Shown here one piece after another: positions 9,521 through 17,869 of a DNA stretch of 55,846 nucleotides; the stretch's first letter is position 1; every line of letters starts with the position of its first letter. The stretch spans positions 1 to 55,846 of the forward strand of contig PXRX01000007.1 of assembly GCA_003023195.1 (NCBI GenBank). The letters are read 5' to 3'. The position numbers were made by a program, and so were the translations under genes. The notes beneath the pieces were generated by a model, which did no database searches, was not told the origin of the DNA, and saw only the letters and a list, made by a program, of their open reading frames with translations. This DNA is from Halobacteriales archaeon QS_8_69_26. Its GTDB lineage: Archaea > Halobacteriota > Halobacteria > Halobacteriales > SW-7-71-33.

Positions 9521-10481
9521 CCCCGACCGCCCCGCGGCGGCCGACGGCGGCACCGACGCCGAGGAGTCGGTCGACGTCGAGGACCCCGCCGACGGGGACG
9601 GCCCGACCGCGGGAGCCACGGGCGCGGCCGAGGAGGCCGGCGGCGGGACCGACCCGGCCGCCGGGACCGCGGACTCCGCCACCGAGGAGGCGGCCCGGGA
9701 GACGCCCCCGTCGCTGTCGCTGCAAGTCGATGGCCTCGAGAAGTACTTCGGGGGGCTTGCCGCCGTCGACGGCGCGAGCTTCGTCGTCGAGGAGGGGTCG
9801 CTGACGGGGCTCATCGGCCCCAACGGGGCGGGCAAGTCGACGACGTTCAACTGCATCACCGGGGTCCACGAACCCGACGGCGGAACGGTGGTGTTCGAGG
9901 GACAGGACATCACCGGGTTCCGGCCCCACGAGGTCGCCAACAGGGGGCTGGTGCGCACCTTCCAGATCGCACGCGAACTGGAGGAGATGACCCTGCTGGA
10001 GAACCTGATGCTGGCGCCACGGGGCCAGGTCGGCGAAAAGCTCACGAGCGCCGTGATGCCTGGGCTCCGCGGCCGGGTCAGGGAACAGGAGGCCGATATG
10101 GTCGACCGGGTCTGGGAGACGCTGGAACTGTTCGAGATAGACCACCTGGCCGAGGAACACGCCGGCAACCTGAGCGGCGGCCAGCGAAAGCTCCTCGAAC
10201 TCGCCCGGGCGCTGATGCTCGAACCGTCGATGATGCTGCTGGACGAACCGTTCGCCGGCGTCAACCCCTCGCTGGAGGAGAAGCTCCTCGACAGGATCCA
10301 CCAGTTGAAGGACGAGCAGGGGCTGACCTTCCTCATCGTCGAACACGACATGGACCTCATCATGAAACACTGCGAGCACGTCATCGTCATGCACCAGGGG
10401 ACCGTCCTGGCGGAGGGACCGCCGGCAGAGATCCGGGAGAACGAGCGCGTCATCGACGCCTACCTGGGGGACGAAGTATGA
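9513..10481 (+). CDS. livG: ABC transporter ATP-binding protein (LivG family)
   Basis: 322 residues from the GTG at 9513, which has GGTGAGG five bases upstream. A GTG at 9504 is the alternative. Residues 1 to about 68 form an acidic Ala/Gly/Asp/Glu-rich tail not found in typical LivG. The ATPase follows, with Walker A GPNGAGKST, a Q-loop, signature LSGGQRK, Walker B MMLLDEPFAGVNP and the H-loop IVEHDMDLIM. The FAGVNPSLEEKLL segment after Walker B is typical of LivG. It pairs with LivF to power the LivHM channel. It overlaps both livM and livF. Confidence 0.9.
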   Translation: MSDPDRPAAADGGTDAEESVDVEDPADGDGPTAGATGAAEEAGGGTDPAAGTADSATEEAARETPPSLSLQVDGLEKYFGGLAAVDGASFVVEEGSLTGLIGPNGAGKSTTFNCITGVHEPDGGTVVFEGQDITGFRPHEVANRGLVRTFQIARELEEMTLLENLMLAPRGQVGEKLTSAVMPGLRGRVREQEADMVDRVWETLELFEIDHLAEEHAGNLSGGQRKLLELARALMLEPSMMLLDEPFAGVNPSLEEKLLDRIHQLKDEQGLTFLIVEHDMDLIMKHCEHVIVMHQGTVLAEGPPAEIRENERVIDAYLGDEV

Positions 10482-11377
10482 GTTCCGACGACTCCGAAGG
10501 GGTCGAGTGGGAGTCCGTCGAGGGGAACGACGAGGACGATGGAACCGAGGATCCGGATGAAGCGGCCGGGGCGAGCGGGACGACCCGGTCGGAGGCCGCC
10601 GGAACCATCGGGGATGGGGTCGCCGCCGCCGAGACCGAAACCGCGCAAACGACGGGCGGCATGCCGCCCGACGAGGCGTTGCTCGACGTCCGGGACCTGG
10701 ACGCGGGCTACGGCGACCTCCAGGTCCTGAACGGGGTCGACCTCCAGGTCGCGCCCGAGGAGTACGTCACCATCGTCGGGCCCAATGGAGCGGGCAAGTC
10801 GACGGTGATGAAGTCGGTGTTCGGCCTGACCAACGTGATGGGTGGGACGATAACCTTCGACGGGCGGGACATCACCGGCGAGAACCCCGACGAAATCATC
10901 CACTACGGCCTGGGGTACGTCCCCCAGAACGAGAACGTGTTCGCCGGACTGAGCGTCATGGAGAACCTGGAGATGGGGGCGTACATTCTCGACGAGGTGC
11001 CCCAGGACCGGATTCGAGACGTGTTCGACCGGTTCCCCATCCTGGAGGAGCGCAAGGACCAGCGGGCCGGTACCCTGAGCGGCGGCCAGCAACAGATGCT
11101 CGCGATGGGGCGGGCGCTCATGCTGGACCCGGAGCTCCTGTTGCTCGACGAGCCATCGGCCGGCCTCGCGCCCGACCTGGTCGACGACATGTTCGACCGC
11201 ATCGACGCCATCAACGACGCAGGGACGGCGATCCTGATGGTCGAACAGAACGCGAAGGAGGCGCTCAGGCGCTGTGACCGGGGGTACGTCCTCGTCCAGG
11301 GCGAGAACCGGTTCGTCGACGAGGGCGAGAAGCTACTGGCCGACCAGGAAGTCCGCCAGCAGTTCCTCGGCGGCTGA
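10478..11377 (+). CDS. livF: ABC transporter ATP-binding protein (LivF family)
   Basis: 299 residues. An acidic, low-complexity N-terminal tail of about 65 residues precedes a standard LivF ATPase: Walker A GPNGAGKST, the VPQNENVFAGLSVMENLEMG segment characteristic of LivF, signature LSGGQQQM, Walker B LLLLDEPSAGLAP and H-loop MVEQNAKEAL. The ATG overlaps the livG stop (ATGA). The tail resembles the LivG tail in composition but not in sequence. It is the last gene of the importer operon and is convergent with kynureninase. Confidence 0.9.
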   Translation: MSSDDSEGVEWESVEGNDEDDGTEDPDEAAGASGTTRSEAAGTIGDGVAAAETETAQTTGGMPPDEALLDVRDLDAGYGDLQVLNGVDLQVAPEEYVTIVGPNGAGKSTVMKSVFGLTNVMGGTITFDGRDITGENPDEIIHYGLGYVPQNENVFAGLSVMENLEMGAYILDEVPQDRIRDVFDRFPILEERKDQRAGTLSGGQQQMLAMGRALMLDPELLLLDEPSAGLAPDLVDDMFDRIDAINDAGTAILMVEQNAKEALRRCDRGYVLVQGENRFVDEGEKLLADQEVRQQFLGG

Positions 11378-11489
11378 CGGGGGCGACGGCGACACGTCGT
11401 CCCGTCCTTCTGCGGCAGGTCGTCGCTCCATCTGTGATCTGACTTCGCCTCGGCCGCCGGACTTTGTCAATTATTGTCACACCCTTACT

Positions 11490-12788
11490 TCAGGTCACCT
11501 CGTCCTCCCCCGTATCGTACTCCTCGTACATCTCCTCGTCCACGACCGTCTCGAGTTCGCCGACCGCCCGGCGGACGTCCCGGAATCCCGTGTACAGTGG
11601 GGAGGGACACACCCGGACGACGTTCGGCGGCCGGTAGTCGACCACCACTCCGCGGTCCCGGAGGGCCCCGCTGATCCGCTCTGCCTCGTCGTGTTCGACG
11701 GCGACGTGACCGCCCCGGCGGTCGGGTTCGCGCGGCGTGCCCACGGCGTACCCCAGGTCCGCCAGGCGCTCGTCGACCAGTTCGATAAGGTAGGAGGAAA
11801 GCGCCAGGGACTTCTCGCGGACCCTGTCGATGCCGGCCTCGCGGACCACGTCGATGGACCCGAACAGCGGGGCGGAACTGAACACGGGGACGGTCCCGAC
11901 CTGCCAGGCACCGGCGGTGTCGGCGGGGGTGAACGTCGGCCGCATCTCGAACGTCGTCTCCTTCTCGTGGCCCCACCACCCCGCGAGCGCGGGGGTGGTC
12001 CCGAAGTGTCGCTCGTCGACGTACAGGCCGGCGATGGCGCCGGGACCGGCGCTGAGGTACTTGTAGGAACACCACACCGCGAAGTCCACGCCGACTCCCG
12101 AGAGGTCGTGGGGCACGACCCCGACGGAGTGCGCGAGGTCGAACCCGGCGAGGATCCCCCGGTCGTGGGCCGCCTCGGTGATGGTCTCGACGTCGAACAG
12201 CTGGCCGCTCCGGTAGAGGACGGAGGGCATGAAGACGATGCCCACGTCGTGGTCGTCCATCGCCGCGACGACGTCGTCCGTCTCGATGGTCCGCCCGTCC
12301 CGGCTCTCGACGGCGACGAGGTGCTCGTCCGGGTCCAGCCCTCGTTGCCGGAACTGGGCGCGGATCGCGTAGTGGTCGGTCGGGAAGTCCAGTTCGTTGA
12401 CGAGCACTTTGCGGTCGGCGTCCGGGCCGAGGTGGTCGAGGAAGGTGCCGACCAGCGTGTGGATGTTGATGGTCGTGGAGTTGGCGACGACGACTTCCTC
12501 CTCGCGGGCACCGACCAGGGGCGCGAGTTCGTCGCCCAGTCGCTCGCCGTACCAGAACCACGGCGGGTCCGCCTCGGTCCAGGCGCGGATCCCCAGTTCG
12601 CGCCACTCGTCGAGCGCCGACAGCAGGGCCGCCTCCGACTCGGCGGAGACGGGGCCCAGCGAGTTGCCGTCCATGTACAGGTCGTCGGGCACGTCGAACC
12701 GGTCGCGAAAGCCCGCCAGGGGATCCTCCCGGTCGCGCCGCCGGGCGTACTCCGCCCCGGTCTCGTGGTCGCGTTCCAGGCCACCCAT
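11490..12788 (-). CDS. kynU: Kynureninase
   Basis: 432 residues. This PLP enzyme cleaves kynurenine to anthranilate and alanine. It aligns end to end with KynU: DDLYMDGNSLGPVSAESEAA near the N-terminus, PPWFWYGERLGDELAPLVGA, the substrate-loop NSTTINIHTLVGTFLDH, and the PLP lysine in VWCSYKYLSAGPGA. I chose the ATG at 12788 over an in-frame ATG at 12830 because a TATA-like GAACTTTCC lies about 27 bp upstream of it. No tryptophan dioxygenase or kynurenine formamidase is nearby, so any pathway partners are elsewhere. It is convergent with the liv operon. Confidence 0.9.
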   Translation of the reverse strand: MGGLERDHETGAEYARRRDREDPLAGFRDRFDVPDDLYMDGNSLGPVSAESEAALLSALDEWRELGIRAWTEADPPWFWYGERLGDELAPLVGAREEEVVVANSTTINIHTLVGTFLDHLGPDADRKVLVNELDFPTDHYAIRAQFRQRGLDPDEHLVAVESRDGRTIETDDVVAAMDDHDVGIVFMPSVLYRSGQLFDVETITEAAHDRGILAGFDLAHSVGVVPHDLSGVGVDFAVWCSYKYLSAGPGAIAGLYVDERHFGTTPALAGWWGHEKETTFEMRPTFTPADTAGAWQVGTVPVFSSAPLFGSIDVVREAGIDRVREKSLALSSYLIELVDERLADLGYAVGTPREPDRRGGHVAVEHDEAERISGALRDRGVVVDYRPPNVVRVCPSPLYTGFRDVRRAVGELETVVDEEMYEEYDTGEDEVT

Positions 12789-12867
12789 ACCCGCCCCAGG
12801 ACCGGCGGCCACTGGAAAGTTCGGGATCACGAAGGGGTCGGGTGGGTCGGACGAAGGGGACGACCCG

Positions 12868-13899
12868 CTACTCCGGAAGGTGAGCCTTCAGGGAGAACGT
12901 GAAGGGGAGATCACCCTCCAGGCCGGGGAGGTACCACCGGCCGTCCTCGCGTTCCTCCATGGCGTCGAACCGCTGGAAGAACGACCACGGGTGGTCGTGC
13001 CAGAAGTCGATCCGCAGGCCTGCATCGACCAAGGCGGTCAGTATCTCCCCCACCGGGTGGGAATACCCGTGGGCGCGGCGGTTCTCCATGCCGAAGCCCT
13101 CGCCGGCGTAGCTCCCGTCGTGTTCGAAGGTCAACGGGTCCTCGTTGAAGTACGAGTGGGCGACCTGCGGGTCGTCGGCGGTGCTCTCCCAGTGGAACGG
13201 CTCCACGAACGGGTGGCCGTCGGCCATGTAGAAGACGCCGCCGGGTTCGAGGGCGTGAGCGATCCCCTCTGCCCACCGGTCCAGGTCCGGCAGCCAGTAG
13301 ACGGTGCCGTAGGAGGTGAAGACCACCTCGTAGGTGTCCTCCAGGACCGCGGGGAGTTCGAGGACGTCGGCCTCGACGAACCGCGCCCGGTCGTGGTCGA
13401 TCCCAACCTGGTCCCGGAGGTCGCGGGCCGTCTCGACGGCCGTCTCCGAGAAGTCCACGCCCGTCGCGTGCGCCACGCCCCCGTCGCGCACCCACGTGAG
13501 GGTGTCGAGGCCGAAGTGACACTGGAGGTGGAGCAGTCGGCTCCCGGCCGCCAGGTCCCCGAGTTCCTCGCGTTCCAGCCGCCGGAGCGTCGTCTCCCCG
13601 TCGAGGAACGCCTCGACGTCGTAGGCGTCGGTGTCCGGGTGGTGCTCGGCCAGTTCGTCCCAGTGTGCCCGGTTCTCGGCGACGTAGTCCTCGTGGTCCA
13701 GCCCCTCCGCGGCGGATCCCTCCTCGCCGCCGGGTCCCGTCCCACCGGATCCCTCCCGGTCGTGGACGTCCGCTCCACCGGCTCCCTCGTCGTCCGCTCC
13801 TCCGGATCCTTCGTCGTCCGCTCCTCCGGATCCTTCGTCGTCCGCTCCACCGGCTCCCTCGTCGTCGTCCGCTCCACCGGATCCCCCGTCGTCGGTCAT
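12868..13899 (-). CDS. Class I SAM-dependent methyltransferase with repetitive N-terminal tail
   Basis: 343 residues. Residues 1 to about 65 are a Gly/Asp/Glu/Ala tail encoded by 24-bp tandem repeats (octapeptide SGGADDEG-like units). The catalytic domain follows: DYVAENRAHWDELAEHHPD, motif I LLHLQCHFGLDTLTW, post-I VDFSETAVETARDL, and a motif-IV-like TSYGTVYWLPDLDRW. The HFGLDTL form is shared with many haloarchaeal methyltransferases of unknown substrate. The open frame begins at 13926, but the ATG at 13899 gives MTDDGGSGG and keeps a TATA-like CACTTGTCC about 27 bp upstream. The tail is probably disordered and variable in length. Confidence 0.82.
   Translation of the reverse strand: MTDDGGSGGADDDEGAGGADDEGSGGADDEGSGGADDEGAGGADVHDREGSGGTGPGGEEGSAAEGLDHEDYVAENRAHWDELAEHHPDTDAYDVEAFLDGETTLRRLEREELGDLAAGSRLLHLQCHFGLDTLTWVRDGGVAHATGVDFSETAVETARDLRDQVGIDHDRARFVEADVLELPAVLEDTYEVVFTSYGTVYWLPDLDRWAEGIAHALEPGGVFYMADGHPFVEPFHWESTADDPQVAHSYFNEDPLTFEHDGSYAGEGFGMENRRAHGYSHPVGEILTALVDAGLRIDFWHDHPWSFFQRFDAMEEREDGRWYLPGLEGDLPFTFSLKAHLPE
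13768..13890. repeat. 24-bp tandem repeat, five units, inside the methyltransferase gene
   Basis: Units begin at 13768, 13792, 13816, 13840 and 13867, with one extra GTC between units 4 and 5. Two alternating versions exist, with CCACCGGCTCCC or CTCCGGATCCTT as variable core. The unit length is a multiple of three, so the methyltransferase frame is kept. Confidence 0.9.
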
Positions 13900-14063
13900 G
13901 TCACCGAGGGGGCCCCGCCGGGACAAGTGCCTTCGGGACGCGTGTGGATCGGTACCGGGTCACGGATCCTCCGCCGTCGGTTACCGATCACCCGCTGTCG
14001 GTACCGACCACCGGGTCCTCCCAGCAGTCCACTTTTCGGGGTCGAACCCCAAGCGACGAGGGA

Positions 14064-14309
14064 ATGGTCCGCGCTCGTACTGCGACCGCGGTGGTCGGAA
14101 TCGTAGTGAGCCTCCTGATAAGCGCGGTCCTGTGGTGGCAGTTCAACAGCCTCGTCTTCTTCCTGTTCGTCCCGTTCGTCCCGTTCCTGTTTCGCGGGTC
14201 GCGGGAGGAACCCTCCGCCCGGCAGTGCCCGACCTGCGGGTTCCGGACGAGGGATCGCGGCTACGAGTACTGTCCCAGCGACGGGACGAGACTGGAGTCC
14301 CGGGAGTGA
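14064..14309 (+). CDS. Small membrane-anchored zinc-ribbon protein
   Basis: 81 residues. Two adjacent hydrophobic segments (about residues 7-25 and 28-43) are followed by RGSREEPSARQ and a CPTCGF...YEYCPSDG zinc-ribbon (two CxxC/CPxD half-sites, the second with only one cysteine). The ATG at 14064 gives a compact protein with an N-terminal anchor. The open frame extends upstream but overlaps the methyltransferase and is Arg/Pro-rich. Similar short TM plus zinc-ribbon proteins are widespread in haloarchaea with unknown function. A palindrome (14322-14341) follows the stop by 12 bp. Confidence 0.75.
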   Translation: MVRARTATAVVGIVVSLLISAVLWWQFNSLVFFLFVPFVPFLFRGSREEPSARQCPTCGFRTRDRGYEYCPSDGTRLESRE

Positions 14310-14321
14310 CCGGTGCGAATT

Positions 14322-14341
14322 TTACGGTAAATTTACTGTAA
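14322..14341. repeat. Recurrent palindrome, copy 2
   Basis: TTACGGTAA-AT-TTACTGTAA, one mismatch between the arms. It lies 12 bp after the zinc-ribbon gene stop and 60 bp before the aldo-keto reductase start, in otherwise GC-rich DNA. Confidence 0.8.
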
Positions 14342-14401
14342 CACCGCGTCCGCACCGGTCCGGGACGACAGACCTTCCGTCGACGAGTGCGATCCGGTCA
14401 C

Positions 14402-15214
14402 ATGGAGTACGTCACCGCCGCCGGCGTCGAGGTGCCGGCGCTCGGCTTCGGCACCTGGCCGATGACCGGCGAGACCTGCCGGGAGGCGGTCGAGTCGGCC
14501 CTGGACCTCGGCTACCGCCACCTCGACACCGCCCAGATGTACGACAACCACGACGCCGTGGGCGCGGCCATCGCGAACGCCGGCGTCGACCGCGAGGCGG
14601 TGTTCCTGACCACCAAGATCCTCCGCCGGAACCTGGCGTACGACGACCTGCTGGAGACGTTCGCCGCCGACCTGGACGACCTGGGGACCGACTACGTGGA
14701 CCTCCTGCTGATCCACGCGCCGTCCCGGTCGGTCCCCATCGAGGAGTCGATCCGGGCGATGAACCGTCTCCAGTCGGAGGGGCGCGTCGACCACATCGGC
14801 GTCAGCAACTTCTCGGTCGACCAGCTACGGACCGCCATCGGGGCCTCGGAGACGCCGATACTGACGAACCAGGTCGAGTACCATCCCTACCGCGACCGGT
14901 CGGACCTGCTCCCGGTCTGCATCGAGGAGGACGTGATCCTCACTGCCTACACGCCCTTCGCGGACGGGAGGGTCCACGACGAGGCGGTCCTCCGGGAGAT
15001 CGGCGACCGGTACGGCAAGACGCCCGCCCAGGTCACGCTCCGGTGGCTCCTCCAGCAGACGTCCGTCGCCGCGGTCCCGAAGGCCCGGAGCCGGACCCAC
15101 CAGCGCGAGAACCTCGATGTCTTCGACTTCCGGCTGACCGGGGCGGAGATGGAACGGGTCTTCGACCTCGGCGGGGGACTGGTCGGTCGGCTCCGGTCCG
15201 TACTGGGGTTCTGA
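14402..15214 (+). CDS. Aldo/keto reductase
   Basis: 270 residues, a complete TIM-barrel NADPH-dependent carbonyl reductase. All members of the catalytic tetrad are visible: Asp in YRHLDTAQ, Tyr in AQMYDNHDA, Lys in FLTTKILRR and His in LLLIHAPS. The cofactor region includes PKARSRTHQRENL near the C-terminus. The ATG at 14402 gives MEYVTAAGVEVPALGFGTWP, the standard AKR N-terminus. The substrate cannot be told from sequence. The recurrent palindrome copy 2 lies 60 bp upstream and is the only AT-rich element in the upstream gap, so it may include the promoter or an operator. Confidence 0.9.
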   Translation: MEYVTAAGVEVPALGFGTWPMTGETCREAVESALDLGYRHLDTAQMYDNHDAVGAAIANAGVDREAVFLTTKILRRNLAYDDLLETFAADLDDLGTDYVDLLLIHAPSRSVPIEESIRAMNRLQSEGRVDHIGVSNFSVDQLRTAIGASETPILTNQVEYHPYRDRSDLLPVCIEEDVILTAYTPFADGRVHDEAVLREIGDRYGKTPAQVTLRWLLQQTSVAAVPKARSRTHQRENLDVFDFRLTGAEMERVFDLGGGLVGRLRSVLGF

Positions 15215-15378
15215 CCGACGGGTCCTGGGCCGGACTGGCGGTGGGTCCGGGGCGGTACCTAGAACCCGAGTCCGGCGGCTGGTCGACGGAACTGTGGATC
15301 GACGCCGAAACGGGGAACCGGAGATCGGTAGCCAGAACGGATCGGCGGTCGAGAGGGGAGGACCGCGGGCCGGGAGAG

Positions 15379-15780
15379 TTACCGGGCAGTCGGGGTGATC
15401 TGGTCCTGGACGGAGAGCTTGACCTGGAAGGCGGCATTGGCGGCCAGGCCCCGGGCCACGTCGCTGGGGTCGTCGTCGCCGATGGGCGAGCGGTCGGGGT
15501 CGTCGAGGGTGTCCAGGTCGGGGGCGAAGTCGGCGCTGACCGGCTGGCCGACCGGCGGCCGGACTGCGACCCGCGCCTGCGGGCCGGTCGCGCCCTGGCT
15601 GACGTTGGAGTTGACGACGTACTCGTCGGGCAGGTACTCCCGCGTCAGGGCCGCTATCTCGGTGACCTCCTCCCGCAGCGCGCGCTTTTGCTCCGGCGTG
15701 AGGTCCGGTACGTCGGCCGACGCGCGCTTGCCGGCCCTCGTGATCCCCGGAAGTCCCGCGTAGGGGGTATTCCCGTTCAT
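15379..15780 (-). CDS. Conserved haloarchaeal protein, DUF5811-like
   Basis: 133 residues from the ATG at 15780 (MNGNTPYAGLPGITRAGKRA). The middle (DLTPEQKRALREEVTEIAAL, then TREYLPDEYVV) is helical. The C-terminal part is beta-rich (ATGPQARVAVRPPVGQPVSA). I recognise the pattern as the haloarchaea-restricted DUF5811 family from memory, without a search. There is no signal peptide or cysteine. A T-rich box on the minus strand around 15813-15819 could serve the promoter. The function is unknown. Confidence 0.75.
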   Translation of the reverse strand: MNGNTPYAGLPGITRAGKRASADVPDLTPEQKRALREEVTEIAALTREYLPDEYVVNSNVSQGATGPQARVAVRPPVGQPVSADFAPDLDTLDDPDRSPIGDDDPSDVARGLAANAAFQVKLSVQDQITPTAR

Positions 15781-15905
15781 GAAATTCGATACCGCGGGTA
15801 TGTGGGGGGGAGTCAAAAAAGGTTCGACGGCGACCCGTCGCCTCCCGACCGTTCCCCGCGTTCCGGACGGGGGATCCCGACCTGGCCCGTCACCGGCCCA
15901 CCGGC

Positions 15906-15914
15906 TTTATATAA
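15906..15914 (+). promoter_or_regulatory. TATA box of the DUF5518-like gene
   Basis: TTTATATAA is a consensus haloarchaeal TATA element 26 bp upstream of the ATG at 15936, so the transcript is predicted to be leaderless. Confidence 0.75.
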
Positions 15915-15935
15915 TTCGAAGAATAAGTCCCCCAC

Positions 15936-16370
15936 ATGTCCACGAAGGGCCAACCACGTTCCACTGGACGGGAGCCATCGTTCGCAGAGAAGCGCCAGGG
16001 CGACTTCTGGATAAACGCCCTGATCGGTGCCGTGGCGACGTTCGTCATCGGTGCGCTCCCACTCGTACAGTTCCTCGCCCCCATCGGGGGCGGTGCGGTC
16101 GCGGGCTACCTCCAGAACACCGGGACCGGCGGCGGCCTCAAGGTCGGAGCGGTCGCCGGCCTGATCGGGTCCATCCCCGCCATCCTCATCGGGATCCTGG
16201 TCCTGGGCTTCTTCGGTATCTTCGGCGCCGCCGGCGCGGGCGCCGAGGGACTGCTTGGGGGCGGTCTCATCGGCGGGTTCTTCCTGGTCTTCATCCTCAT
16301 CGCGGTCGCCATCTCCACGGCTGCCAGTGCGGTCGGCGGCGCCATCGGTGCGATGATGGCCGAGGACTAG
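15936..16370 (+). CDS. DUF5518-like membrane protein
   Basis: 144 residues. A polar N-terminus (about 24 residues) is followed by four Gly/Ala/Ile-rich hydrophobic segments: FWINALIGAVATFVIGALPL, the GGGAVAGYLQ turn region, VGAVAGLIGSIPAILIGILV and FFLVFILIAVAISTAASAVG. The N-terminal pair with GGGxxAGYLQ matches the DUF5518 family common in haloarchaea. No catalytic residues are visible. A strong TATA box 26 bp upstream suggests its own leaderless promoter. Confidence 0.75.
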   Translation: MSTKGQPRSTGREPSFAEKRQGDFWINALIGAVATFVIGALPLVQFLAPIGGGAVAGYLQNTGTGGGLKVGAVAGLIGSIPAILIGILVLGFFGIFGAAGAGAEGLLGGGLIGGFFLVFILIAVAISTAASAVGGAIGAMMAED

Positions 16371-16422
16371 CGGTAGCTTCGGATCCTCGATTTTCGGACG
16401 GCGGCCGGAAAAGAGGGGGGTC

Positions 16423-17661
16423 TCAGTAGGCGTAGTCGGGGTAGACCGTCGAGACGGCCTCGGTCGTGCCGTCGTTCTCGTGTTTCTCGATGGCGTCGTC
16501 GAAGTCCTCCATCCGGACGGTGGTGCGGTCGTCGCGGATGGCGAACATGCCGGCCTCGGTCGCCAGGGCGGCGATGTCGGCACCGTTCATCCCCTCGGTC
16601 TTGTCGGCCAAGACGCCGTAGTCGACCGAGTCGTCGACGTTCATGTCGCGGGTGTGGATCTTGAGAATCTCCTCGCGCCCCTCGGGGCCGGGTTCGGGCA
16701 CCTCGATGAGGCGGTCGAACCGGCCCGGGCGGAGGATGGCGCGGTCGAGCATGTCGAACCGGTTCGTGGCGGCGATGATGCGGATGTTGCCCCGGTCCTC
16801 GAAGCCGTCCATCTCCGAGAGGAGTTGCATCATCGTCCGCTGGACCTCGGCGTCGCCGGAGGTCTTCGACTCCGTGCGCTTGGCCGCGATGGCGTCTATC
16901 TCGTCGATGAAGATGATCGACGGTTCTTCCTCGGCGGCGAGTTCGAACAGGTCCCGGACCAGCCGTGACCCCTCGCCGATGAACTTCCGGACGAGTTCGG
17001 AGCCGGCCATCTTGATGAAGGTGGCGTCGGTCTGGTTGGCGACGGCCTTGGCCAGCATCGTCTTCCCCGTGCCCGGCGGACCGTGGAGGAGGACCCCCGA
17101 GGGCGGGTCGATGCCTGCCTCCTCGAACTGGCCGGGGTCGATGAGGGGTTGCTCGACGGTCTCGCGGACCTCGCGGATCTGGTCCTCCAGGCCCCCGATG
17201 TCGCCGTAGGTGACGTCCGGGCTCTCCTCGACTTCCATGGCCTGGGCGCGGGCGTCGGTCTCGCCCTCGAGCTTGGTCTGGACGGAGAAGCTGTCGTCGA
17301 CGGCGACGCGGTCACCGGCCTCGATGCGGGCGGTCATCCGCGGGGAGACCTCCGTCAGGACCTCCTGGTTGTTGCCGTGTTGCTTGACGACGACCTCGTT
17401 GGCCTCGTCGTCGAGTTCCTCGACGGTGGCGACGTACAGCGACGAGGACTTCAGCGTCTCGTTCTCGCGCTCGATGCGGTCGACCTCCTCCTTCAGTTGA
17501 CGCCGCCGGGCGTCGGCGGCGTCGAGTTGTTCGGTGAGCTCCCGGTGGACGTCGAGGATCTCCCCGTAGTGTTCCTCCAGAGCCCGCAGGCGCTCCTCGT
17601 CGGACATGTCGGGGTCCAGATCGAGGCGCGGTCGGTCGGGCAGAGATGGGCTCCGTGACAT
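16423..17661 (-). CDS. pan: Proteasome-activating nucleotidase (PAN)
   Basis: 412 residues. PAN is the hexameric AAA+ unfoldase that feeds substrates to the archaeal 20S proteasome. Order: an N-terminal coiled coil (about 20-72), an OB domain (about 75-135), then the AAA+ module with Walker A GPPGTGKT (194-201), Walker B IIFIDEID (249-256), and arginine fingers in [10 protein letters not shown]. Length and domain order match family members. The extreme C-terminus reads YPDYAY. The canonical HbYX proteasome-docking motif needs Tyr as the penultimate residue, while here it is Ala. It stands alone between a DUF5518-like gene and a Tat protein. Confidence 0.95.
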   Translation of the reverse strand: MSRSPSLPDRPRLDLDPDMSDEERLRALEEHYGEILDVHRELTEQLDAADARRRQLKEEVDRIERENETLKSSSLYVATVEELDDEANEVVVKQHGNNQEVLTEVSPRMTARIEAGDRVAVDDSFSVQTKLEGETDARAQAMEVEESPDVTYGDIGGLEDQIREVRETVEQPLIDPGQFEEAGIDPPSGVLLHGPPGTGKTMLAKAVANQTDATFIKMAGSELVRKFIGEGSRLVRDLFELAAEEEPSIIFIDEIDAIAAKRTESKTSGDAEVQRTMMQLLSEMDGFEDRGNIRIIAATNRFDMLDRAILRPGRFDRLIEVPEPGPEGREEILKIHTRDMNVDDSVDYGVLADKTEGMNGADIAALATEAGMFAIRDDRTTVRMEDFDDAIEKHENDGTTEAVSTVYPDYAY

Positions 17662-17869
17662 GCTTTGTGCTCGTTAGGGGTGCCATGGTAAATGTGCCTT
17701 TGGGTCCCCCACGTCCGGCGAAACTGTTGCGCCGGTTTCAGGTACTTGGGGCTGTCGGAACCGGATAGCGGGGTCGGCGGTCGGAGGAGGGTCGGGGCCG
17801 CTCCCGGCGGGACGGCAGGGAGCGTCGGTCAGCGGGGGTCGGTTCCAACTCGACGGGCGGTCCGGGGGG

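Noticed and set aside
11455..11489. TTGTCA direct repeat in the livF-kynU convergent gap
   Set aside because: It is a short AT-rich stretch between stop codons, plausibly a simple termination region. There is too little for a separate element.
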